This document shows positions 41,474 through 48,451 of a stretch of 55,023 bases of DNA, piece after piece. Under the pieces are notes generated by a model that did not search any database, had not been told where the DNA came from, and saw only the letters and a list, made by a program, of their open reading frames with translations. Position 1 is the first letter of the stretch; each line of letters opens with the position of its first letter. Source of the DNA: BRH-c54 sp036567945 (GTDB taxonomy: Bacteria; Bacteroidota; Bacteroidia; Flavobacteriales_E; Vicingaceae); the NCBI GenBank assembly GCA_036567945.1, contig DATCTM010000074.1, positions 1-55,023 of the forward strand, written 5' to 3'. The translations under genes and the position numbers were made by a program.

Positions 41474-41534
41474 ACAATTTTAAATTGTTAACTATTCGCT
41501 AAAAAAGCATAGGTAAAATCTCATTTGTTCTTAG

Positions 41535-41542
41535 TAATTTTG
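41535..41542 (+). promoter_or_regulatory. Candidate -7 box of mutL
   Basis: TAATTTTG is a full TAnnTTTG match, 22 nt before the mutL start at 41565. A TTTG at 41524-41527 is too close to be its -33 element. Confidence 0.45.
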
Positions 41543-41564
41543 ACGGCAAAACTTAGCAAAAACT

Positions 41565-43421
41565 ATGGCAGATATTATACAACTTTTACCGGATAATGTA
41601 GCAAACCAAATTGCTGCCGGAGAAGTAGTACAACGACCTGCTTCGGCTGTTAAAGAGCTAATGGAAAATGCTATAGATGCCGGAGCTACCAACATTTGTC
41701 TTTCTATAAAAGATGCCGGAAAAACCCTTATCCAAGTTATTGATAATGGCTCCGGAATGTCGGAAACCGATGCCAGATTAAGTTTTGAGCGTCATGCCAC
41801 TTCTAAAATTAAAGTTGCCGATGATTTATTTTGTCTAAATACTAAAGGTTTTAGAGGAGAAGCATTGGCTTCCATAGCTGCAATTGCACAAGTTGAGCTA
41901 AAAACAAGAAAACAAGATGCCGAACTAGGCTCGCAACTAATTATTGAAGGTAGTGAATTTAAAAGTCAGGAAGCTTGTAGTTGTGCAGTAGGTTCTTCCA
42001 TATCGGTAAAAAACTTATTTTTTAATGTACCTGCCCGAAGAAATTTTTTAAAATCGAATAGTGTAGAAACCAAACACATTATGGATGAATTTCTAAGAGT
42101 AGCATTGGTACATCACGACATTGCTTTTAGTATGTATAATGATGGAAATGAAGTTTTTAATCTTTCTACAGGAAGTGCTCGACAAAGAATTGTGGCAGTT
42201 TATGGAGATAAATACAATACGAAATTAGTTCCTCTTGCCGAACAAACAGATATCGTAACCATTGATGGATTTGTTACTAAACCTGAATTTGCGAAAAAAA
42301 CCAGAGGAGAACAATATTTCTTTGTTAATAATAGGTTTATCAAAAGTGCTTACTTAAATCATGCTGTTCAAAATGCGTTCGACCAACTATTAAATAAAGA
42401 CCAATTTCCATCTTACTTTATTAACCTACATGTTGATCCGTCAAAAATTGATATCAACATCCACCCTACTAAAACAGAAATTAAGTTTGAAGACGAACGT
42501 TCTATCTATGCAATATTACGAACAGCTATAAAACAAGCATTAGGAAAAAATAATATTTCACCTACTTTAGATTTTGAACAAGAAAAAAGTTTTGATATCC
42601 CCTTAGCTCGATACAAAGAGGCTGCAAAAATGCCTACCATTAGGGTAAATCCTAATTTTAATCCTTTTGATAAGGAAAAAGAAAGCTCTAAACCTGCTTT
42701 TGAAAAGCCCAATACCAAAAATTGGGATAGCCTTTTTAATGATTTTGAGAAAGACACTCAGACCATTTTAGATGCTAATAACGGAACATCAGCATCCGAA
42801 AAAAACAACAAATCTCAGACTTTTTCACCCAATTGGGATGAAGAAACACAAGTCAGCAAAACAACTGTACTTCAAATTCATCAAAAATTTATTCTTACTC
42901 AACTTAATCAGAATTACTTTTTTATTGACCAACAAAGAGCTCACGAAAGAGTGTTGTTTGAGCAGTTTTTATCACACTTAGAGCAAGGCAAAGGTAATTC
43001 TCAGCAATTGCTTTTTCCGGAAACGATAGATTTGAGTAATGCAGATGCAGAAGTATTGAATGAGATGGCTGACGATATTAAAAAAATGGGCTTTCAGTTT
43101 GATGCTATTGGTAGAACTTCTTTTGTTATTAATGGTGTTCCTACCGAATTTGCTAATCAAAACTTGTTGGCTACTTTCGAGCAATTTATTGAACAATTTA
43201 AAATACAGCAAAGTACTTTTAAGTTAGTTCATCTTGAAGCATTAGCAATGGCAATGGCTAAAAGTGCTGCTAAAAAGAATGGACAAGCATTATCTGAATC
43301 CGAAATGCTTAGTTTAGTGGAACAGCTTTTTGCCTGTCAAATGCCTTACCACTTACCTAACGGAAAACCTATTATTATTACACTAAACATAGATGATCTT
43401 AATCATCAATTTCAATATTAA
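41565..43421 (+). CDS. mutL: DNA mismatch repair protein MutL
   Basis: 618 aa. The N-terminal GHKL ATPase has ELMENAIDAGATNI (motif I), VIDNGSGM (motif II) and TKGFRGEALASI (motif III). The transducer domain carries FFVNNRFIKS and IDINIHPTKTEIKF. A linker rich in Asn and Ser leads to the dimerization domain (about 435-618). The endonuclease motif DQHA-x2-E is changed to DQQRAHERVLFE, and the C-terminal CPHGRP-type motif reads LPNGKP, so the metal site is incomplete by the usual consensus. Two rhomboid genes follow, the first only 5 bp away. Confidence 0.97.
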   Translation: MADIIQLLPDNVANQIAAGEVVQRPASAVKELMENAIDAGATNICLSIKDAGKTLIQVIDNGSGMSETDARLSFERHATSKIKVADDLFCLNTKGFRGEALASIAAIAQVELKTRKQDAELGSQLIIEGSEFKSQEACSCAVGSSISVKNLFFNVPARRNFLKSNSVETKHIMDEFLRVALVHHDIAFSMYNDGNEVFNLSTGSARQRIVAVYGDKYNTKLVPLAEQTDIVTIDGFVTKPEFAKKTRGEQYFFVNNRFIKSAYLNHAVQNAFDQLLNKDQFPSYFINLHVDPSKIDINIHPTKTEIKFEDERSIYAILRTAIKQALGKNNISPTLDFEQEKSFDIPLARYKEAAKMPTIRVNPNFNPFDKEKESSKPAFEKPNTKNWDSLFNDFEKDTQTILDANNGTSASEKNNKSQTFSPNWDEETQVSKTTVLQIHQKFILTQLNQNYFFIDQQRAHERVLFEQFLSHLEQGKGNSQQLLFPETIDLSNADAEVLNEMADDIKKMGFQFDAIGRTSFVINGVPTEFANQNLLATFEQFIEQFKIQQSTFKLVHLEALAMAMAKSAAKKNGQALSESEMLSLVEQLFACQMPYHLPNGKPIIITLNIDDLNHQFQY

Positions 43422-43426
43422 AACGC

Positions 43427-44164
43427 ATGTTTGAAAGTTTATTCAGAAATATACCACCCGTTGTAAAAAACCTACTGATTATTAATGTGTTGTTTTACTT
43501 AGCTACTGTTTTGTTAGAACAACAAGGTATCAATATTACAGGCTATCTAGGACTTCACTATATAGAAAGCAATCAATTCTATCCTCATCAATTAATTACC
43601 TACATGTTTATGCATGGAAGCGTAATGCATATTTTCTTCAATATGTTTGCTGTATGGATGTTTGGTAGAGTATTAGAACAAGTTTGGGGACCAAAAAGGT
43701 TTTTAATTTATTATATGGCTACCGGAATTGGTGCCGGAATTATTCAGATTTTAGTAGCTTATATTCGATTAATTTCTGTTAGAGATTTATTAAGCCCTGA
43801 AGAATTTGATTATATTATTAATAATGGTTATGAAATTTTACAAAACAGACAAAACTTTACTGACCCTATTGCTGCTCAGGCAAACATTTTAATAAACATA
43901 GGCACTGTTGGAGCTTCTGGAGCTGTTTTTGGAATTTTATTAGCATTTGGAATGCTGTTTCCTAATACCGAATTAATGTTACTCTTCCCTCCTATACCTA
44001 TTAAAGCCAAATGGTTCGTAATTTTTTATGGAATATTTGAATTGTATGCAGGTTTTGCCAACAACCCTAACGATAACGTAGCTCACTTTGCCCACTTAGG
44101 CGGAATGTTATTTGGGTTCATTCTTATAAAATATTGGAATGCTGATAGGAATAAGTTTTATTAA
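43427..44164 (+). CDS. Rhomboid-family intramembrane serine protease 1
   Basis: 245 aa with about six membrane helices. Catalytic Ser164 is in VGASGAVFG and His223 in the AHxxGxxxG motif AHLGGMLFG. The HGSVMHIFFNMFAVWMFG block (63-80) provides the oxyanion His-Asn part. A hydrophilic insert (about 115-150) between helices is larger than in GlpG. It cleaves transmembrane substrates within the inner membrane; the targets are unknown. The gene follows mutL closely and precedes a second rhomboid gene, a common order in Bacteroidota. Confidence 0.94.
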   Translation: MFESLFRNIPPVVKNLLIINVLFYLATVLLEQQGINITGYLGLHYIESNQFYPHQLITYMFMHGSVMHIFFNMFAVWMFGRVLEQVWGPKRFLIYYMATGIGAGIIQILVAYIRLISVRDLLSPEEFDYIINNGYEILQNRQNFTDPIAAQANILINIGTVGASGAVFGILLAFGMLFPNTELMLLFPPIPIKAKWFVIFYGIFELYAGFANNPNDNVAHFAHLGGMLFGFILIKYWNADRNKFY

Positions 44165-44191
44165 CTATTTAAAACTTAATAAGATTAAATT

Positions 44192-45082
44192 ATGAGCATC
44201 ATAGACGATTTAAAACATCAGTATAAAACAGGAACCGCCTTGATAAAATTCATTTTTATTAATGTAGCCGTTTTTATTTTGGTGCACCTTATCGGTTTAC
44301 TCATCTTCTTTTTCACAGGTGTTTCGGGTAGTAGCATGGTAGCATATTGGTTAGCATTACCTGCTGATTTTGGTCAGCTAATTTTAAAGCCATGGAGCAT
44401 AGTTACTTACATGTTTTTACACGAAGGCTTTTTGCACATAGCTTTCAACATGCTTATTCTTTATTTTGGTGGACAAATTTTCTTACAATTTTTGGATGCT
44501 AAAAAACTTATCGGCACTTATATTTTAGGCGGAATTTCAGGAGGCCTTTTATTTATCCTTACCTTCAATATTTTTCCTATATTTAATGAAATTGTTTCGG
44601 GAGCTTTAGCTTTAGGAGCTTCAGCATCTGTAATGGCAGTTTTAATTGCTATTGCTGCTTATGTTCCCAACTATACGGTAAGATTAATGCTTTTAGGCAA
44701 CGTAAAACTGAAATACATAGCGCTGTTTTATGTCATTATGGATATTATTAGTATTCCGCAAGGTAATGCTGGCGGACATATTGCCCACTTAGGCGGAGCT
44801 TTTTTCGGTTTTTATTTTATTTACCGTTTAAGAAACGGTAAAGACATTACTGTAGGAGTAAATCGTTTACTCAATTATATAGCGCATTTATTTTTTTCCA
44901 AAAGAAAAATGAAGGTAGTGTATAAAAATCCGGGGAAAACTAAATCTGATGTTGCATATAATGCTCAAAAAGCAGCTAACCAACAAAAAATTGATGCTAT
45001 TTTAGATAAAATATCTAAGTCGGGTTACGATAGTCTAAGTAAAGAGGAAAAAGCCATTTTGTTTGATGCTAGTAAGAAGTAG
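44192..45082 (+). CDS. Rhomboid-family protease 2 with DUF6576-like tail
   Basis: 296 aa. Its membrane core keeps His-rich block HEGFLHIAFNMLILYFGG. The active-site serine is in LGASASVMAV, where the usual Gly after Ser is Ala, and the His is in IAHLGGAFFG (AHxxGxxxG). After the last helix comes a cytoplasmic tail of about 90 residues ending KIDAILDKISKSGYDSLSKEEKAILFDAS, which is the DUF6576-type rhomboid tail of Bacteroidota. The final 58 bp overlap the end of the oppositely oriented GNAT gene. Spacing to the first rhomboid is 27 bp. Confidence 0.93.
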   Translation: MSIIDDLKHQYKTGTALIKFIFINVAVFILVHLIGLLIFFFTGVSGSSMVAYWLALPADFGQLILKPWSIVTYMFLHEGFLHIAFNMLILYFGGQIFLQFLDAKKLIGTYILGGISGGLLFILTFNIFPIFNEIVSGALALGASASVMAVLIAIAAYVPNYTVRLMLLGNVKLKYIALFYVIMDIISIPQGNAGGHIAHLGGAFFGFYFIYRLRNGKDITVGVNRLLNYIAHLFFSKRKMKVVYKNPGKTKSDVAYNAQKAANQQKIDAILDKISKSGYDSLSKEEKAILFDASKK

Positions 45083-45624
45083 ATTGAAGCACTACACTTA
45101 CAGGGTTGTTGCTGACAATCAGTGCAAGTATAATTTTTGATTAAACTGTCTTTTTTCCAAAAATCAATTGCTGTTTTAATATGTTTAAATTGTAATTTTT
45201 CTAATAAGGTGATAAAATAATTTTTTTCTTTTTTGTTCCAACAAACACACCATAATGCATCTGTATTTACCAATGATGTTTGAAACAGGTGAAGCAATAA
45301 TTCTGATGCTATTTTTTTATTTTGGAATTGTGGCAGCACAGCAATTTGCTTGATTAGTAAATTATTTTCAATTCCTTTATTTTCTATATAGTTTAACAAC
45401 CAATGGGTGTAGTCATAAAAAGCAGTTGACAATTTTTGATTATCCATTGTTTCTACTATCAAAAAAGCAACAATATTTTTTTCTATAATTTTTACCCAAC
45501 AATAACTGGTTTTACTTTCAATAGATGATTTGAAGTAACTATGTGTAAGGTAATTGTTTCCAAAACATTTTTTGGAAATAATTACTAAATCATTAATATT
45601 GGAAATTGAAGCGTTTTTAATCAT
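45025..45624 (-). CDS. GNAT-family N-acetyltransferase with C-terminal Cys cluster
   Basis: 199 aa from ATG 45624, the start that falls 4 bp after the ZIP gene's stop (45629). A GNAT fold is suggested by IKQIAVLPQFQNKKIASELLLHLF, the motif A acetyl-CoA loop in degenerate form (QNKKIA in place of the usual RGxGxG), followed by the LEKLQFKHIKT strand near the end. The C-terminus carries YTCTDCQQQPCKCSA, four Cys in about eleven residues, which could bind zinc. It is the third gene of a methyltransferase-ZIP-GNAT operon. The acceptor substrate is unknown. Its 3' end overlaps the convergent rhomboid gene. Confidence 0.8.
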   Translation of the reverse strand: MIKNASISNINDLVIISKKCFGNNYLTHSYFKSSIESKTSYCWVKIIEKNIVAFLIVETMDNQKLSTAFYDYTHWLLNYIENKGIENNLLIKQIAVLPQFQNKKIASELLLHLFQTSLVNTDALWCVCWNKKEKNYFITLLEKLQFKHIKTAIDFWKKDSLIKNYTCTDCQQQPCKCSASIYFLLASNKMAFSSLLRLS

Positions 45625-45628
45625 TAAA

Positions 45629-46351
45629 TTAAAGCGTAACAATAGCTAAAATAAACCCTAGAATAATAACACCGAACTTTTTAAAGTTGAACTTATGGTT
45701 TTCGGTAGATTCAAATAAAATGGTAGTAGAAATATGTAGAAATACTCCTACTGCTAATGCCATTAGCACTGTTATGTCCTCTAAAAACAAATTTCCATAA
45801 TACTGCCCTAAGTACAAACCCAAAGGTGCAGAAATAGCAAACATTACTATTCCGCCAATGATAACCATTTTGTTTTTTACCTGAGCTAATAATAAAGAAG
45901 CTAATACAATGGCTATTGGAATTTTATGTATTACTATACCTAATAATAAAGAAGAATTTTCATGGTCGTGATGGTGATGATGTTCCGGCTCTATAAGTGC
46001 CATTCCTTCTACAAAAGAATGTAACCACAAACTTAAAAAGATAGCATAGGGAAATACTGATTTAGTCTCGTGTGAGTGTGTATGAAAATGACCATGTTCT
46101 ATTCCTTTTGAAAAAACTTCTAAAAACCATTGAAAAACAAAACCAATTAAAATAAAAAGTCCTACCTGAAAAGATGGTGCTACATACAATTCGGGAATAA
46201 GGTGTAAAAAACAAAGTGCCAATAAATACGCTCCACTAAAAGATAATAATAACTTTAGCGACAAGCCTATTTTAGGTTTTACAAACACTATAATTCCACC
46301 ACTTAAAAAAGCTGCTAAAAAAAGAATAAGATAAGTATAACTCGTTTCCAT
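45629..46351 (-). CDS. ZIP-family divalent metal transporter
   Basis: 240 aa from ATG 46351, 4 bp after the methyltransferase stop; an earlier start at 46369 overlaps it. About eight membrane helices. Metal-pathway motifs are HSFVEGMAL (helix IV HxxxEG pattern) and VIHKIPIAIVLA (helix V). Two His-rich stretches, HGHFHTHSHE and EPEHHHHHDHE, lie in loops and probably buffer zinc or iron. Middle gene of a tightly packed three-gene operon. The direction of transport and preferred metal cannot be read from sequence; zinc is usual for the family. Confidence 0.92.
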   Translation of the reverse strand: METSYTYLILFLAAFLSGGIIVFVKPKIGLSLKLLLSFSGAYLLALCFLHLIPELYVAPSFQVGLFILIGFVFQWFLEVFSKGIEHGHFHTHSHETKSVFPYAIFLSLWLHSFVEGMALIEPEHHHHHDHENSSLLLGIVIHKIPIAIVLASLLLAQVKNKMVIIGGIVMFAISAPLGLYLGQYYGNLFLEDITVLMALAVGVFLHISTTILFESTENHKFNFKKFGVIILGFILAIVTL

Positions 46352-46355
46352 AAGT

Positions 46356-47099
46356 TTATTTTTTAGCAAAAAGTATTAGTCTGTCTGACAAATGAATATC
46401 AAAATCATTTAATTGGTAATCTCCGGCAATCTTAATTAGTTTTAATCCTGCAAGATTAAAGTAATTAATAAAATCTTTTTGATAAAGTGCTTTAACTTTT
46501 TCTTCAAAACTGAATTTTCTGCCTTTATCTTCAAAAGAAATCTGTTTTACAATAAATCCATCTTTAACCTTACGCTTAATTTTAAAAGTTAAATCATCTA
46601 CTTTTTTTTCTTCTTTGCTTACCATCGTTTCAATGGCTTTTTGAGCATTAAGAAAATCAATCACCAGCACTCCGTCATCCTTTAAACTATCCGACAATGC
46701 TTTAATTGCTTGTATATTATCTGCTTCATTGTCAAAATAACCAAAGCTGGTAAACAAATTAAATACAATGTTATATTTATGTTGATTTAATGGTTGTCTG
46801 ATATCATTTTCAAAAAAATGCAATTTTTTATTTTCGTACTGTTTAGCATGTTTAATATTGTTAGCCGATAAATCAAAAGCATCTACAGAAAAACCAAGCT
46901 GATTTATATAAAGTGCATGCCTTCCTTTTCCACAACAAGCATCAAGCAAAAAAGTATTTTTAGGAGGAGATAAGTAATCTATTAAATTATTAATAAAAAA
47001 ACTAGCCTCTTTAGCATTTCTATTTTTATACAAAAGATGATAGTATGGAGTATCAAACCAAGCCTCAAACCAATTTTTATTATCTAAAATTTCCTCCAT
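46356..47099 (-). CDS. Class I SAM-dependent methyltransferase
   Basis: 247 aa. SAM-binding motif I is LLDACCGKGRHALYI (E/DxGxGxG variant with Cys-Cys), with VDAFDLSANNIKHA as motif II and YNIVFNLFTSFGYF as motif IV. The arrangement fits the Methyltransf_25 group. No target is obvious. It is first in the operon with ZIP and GNAT genes, linked by 4-bp gaps. A -7 box (TACTTTTG on the minus strand, 47116-47123) gives a leader of around 13 nt. Confidence 0.88.
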   Translation of the reverse strand: MEEILDNKNWFEAWFDTPYYHLLYKNRNAKEASFFINNLIDYLSPPKNTFLLDACCGKGRHALYINQLGFSVDAFDLSANNIKHAKQYENKKLHFFENDIRQPLNQHKYNIVFNLFTSFGYFDNEADNIQAIKALSDSLKDDGVLVIDFLNAQKAIETMVSKEEKKVDDLTFKIKRKVKDGFIVKQISFEDKGRKFSFEEKVKALYQKDFINYFNLAGLKLIKIAGDYQLNDFDIHLSDRLILFAKK

Positions 47100-47115
47100 C
47101 TTTATAATTAAAAGA

Positions 47116-47123
47116 CAAAAGTA
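47116..47123 (-). promoter_or_regulatory. Candidate -7 box of the methyltransferase-ZIP-GNAT operon
   Basis: The minus strand reads TACTTTTG, a full TAnnTTTG match, 17 nt from the start at 47099. Confidence 0.5.
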
Positions 47124-47283
47124 TTAATCTATGCAGTAAAAAGCATTACTTTTATACAAGATTTTAACTTGCTGTTAATTAATGATTATAGGCTAAAAAC
47201 AAGACTGTATTTCGCTGAAACATTTTTTTTCATCTATTAATGGCATATTTTTTTACATTAAATTAAAATAATACTAAAAAAAC

Positions 47284-47313
47284 TTGTTAAATAATTTTGA
47301 TTTAATATCTTTG
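47284..47313 (+). promoter_or_regulatory. Promoter of the siaB-siaC-like operon
   Basis: A -33 TTG (47284-47286) and a -7 box TATCTTTG (47306-47313) are separated by 19 nt, the consensus spacing. The start codon at 47333 is 20 nt downstream. One of the two best promoters in the window. Confidence 0.65.
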
Positions 47314-47332
47314 AAATCGAAAATTTTAGTTG

Positions 47333-47911
47333 ATGGAGAACATACATGATTTTTATACTAAAATGGAGGAAGGCAATATAATGCTTTCTTTTAAAGGAGA
47401 AGTTACGTCCGATTTATTAACCTCTATACTTCAAATAATGGAGTCTAAGATGGATACCCTGGAAGAGCCCCCCGTTGTTAAGAAGAAAGTTTACAACATT
47501 TTAGTAGAATGTTTACAAAATCTTTACCACCACTTAGAAAATGATGATTTAACTACCCCTATTAATGAAAAGAGTGCTTTGTTTATGATTAAAAAAGAAA
47601 ACGATGAGTACTCTATTATGACTGGGAATTATATGGTTAAAGACAATGTTGAACCTATGAAAAAAAGGTTAGACACAATTAATGCTATGGACAGCTTACA
47701 ACTTAAAACCTACTATAAAGAAGTTTTAAATAATGGAGAGATGTCTTCAAAAGGAGGCGGAGGTCTAGGAATGATAGATATTGCCAGAAAATCAGGAAAA
47801 AAATTAGAATATCGCTTTGATAATGTTGATGATAAACTTACATTCTTTAGTTTAAATGTAAAAGTTGCTCAAAACAAAAACAAAGAAGAAAAAGAAGAAA
47901 AAGTTAAATAA
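47333..47911 (+). CDS. siaB: SiaB-family protein kinase (DUF6272)
   Basis: 192 aa from ATG 47333; the TTG just before it would add one residue. The C-terminal half is a GHKL ATPase fold: N-box VECLQNLYHH (Glu59 and Asn63) and Gly-rich lid GGGGLGMIDIARKSG (141-155). SiaB proteins phosphorylate a Thr on the small partner SiaC; in Pseudomonas aeruginosa this switch controls the diguanylate cyclase SiaD and aggregation. Here the siaC gene follows 15 bp downstream, while the phosphatase SiaA and cyclase SiaD are not in the window. The last 20 residues are Lys/Glu-rich. Confidence 0.85.
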   Translation: MENIHDFYTKMEEGNIMLSFKGEVTSDLLTSILQIMESKMDTLEEPPVVKKKVYNILVECLQNLYHHLENDDLTTPINEKSALFMIKKENDEYSIMTGNYMVKDNVEPMKKRLDTINAMDSLQLKTYYKEVLNNGEMSSKGGGGLGMIDIARKSGKKLEYRFDNVDDKLTFFSLNVKVAQNKNKEEKEEKVK

Positions 47912-47926
47912 ATAATAAATTGAGAT

Positions 47927-48304
47927 ATGGAAGTATTAATTTTAGAAGGAACACCAAAAACACCAACAATTGAATTTAAACCTGGTGAAGGATATTTGTT
48001 ATTAAGAGGGAGATCTATTCCTGAAAACTCTATTGAGTTTTACAAGCCTTTAATTGAAGGATTAGATGCGTATAACAATAGCCCACAATCTAAAACAACG
48101 GTTGATATTCAATTGGAATATTTTAACACGAGTTCTTCAAAATGTGTTTTGGATGTTTTAAAGAAATTAGAAGCAATTAATGGTAATAGCGAAGTAATCA
48201 TTAACTGGTATTACGAAGAAGATGATGAGGATATGTTAGAAGCAGGCGAAGATTATCAGGCTATTATTAATGTTCCTTTCAAAATGATTGAAGTAGAAGA
48301 ATAA
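47927..48304 (+). CDS. siaC: SiaC-family regulatory phosphoprotein (DUF1987)
   Basis: 125 aa. The whole chain matches the SiaC/DUF1987 fold: TPTIEFKPGEGYLLLRGRSIPEN at the N-terminus, YKPLIEGLDAY in the first helix, then VDIQLEYFNTSSSKCVLDVLKKL. Thr68 in YFNTSSSK lies at the position of the Thr phosphorylated in the P. aeruginosa protein, and it is followed by two Ser. An acidic WYYEEDDEDMLEAGEDY stretch follows. It is a STAS-like partner of SiaB. The unphosphorylated form is the active one in P. aeruginosa; its target here is unknown. A terminator follows at 48325. Confidence 0.88.
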   Translation: MEVLILEGTPKTPTIEFKPGEGYLLLRGRSIPENSIEFYKPLIEGLDAYNNSPQSKTTVDIQLEYFNTSSSKCVLDVLKKLEAINGNSEVIINWYYEEDDEDMLEAGEDYQAIINVPFKMIEVEE

Positions 48305-48324
48305 CCTTCTTTTCATAAATTTGT

Positions 48325-48356
48325 AAAAAAGCTGCCCAACTCGGACAGCTTTTTTT
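48325..48356 (+). terminator. Terminator of the siaB-siaC operon
   Basis: AAAAAAGCTG (48325-48334) pairs with CAGCTTTTTT (48346-48355), with inner CC/GG pairs around an AACTC loop and a T run to 48356. It begins 21 nt after the stop codon. Confidence 0.85.
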
Positions 48357-48371
48357 ATTTCCTCTAAAAAA

Positions 48372-48401
48372 TTGGTTTCTAAAAAGAATGTTTTATATTT
48401 G
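48372..48401 (+). promoter_or_regulatory. Promoter of the DUF2339-DUF3999 operon
   Basis: A -33 TTG (48372-48374) and a -7 box TATATTTG (48394-48401) with a 19-nt spacer. The start codon at 48452 is 51 nt downstream. It makes this operon separate from siaB-siaC. Confidence 0.65.
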
Positions 48402-48451
48402 ATTAAGTATTCCTCAAGTAATTTAATTTAAGACCTAACAAAAAAGCTTAA

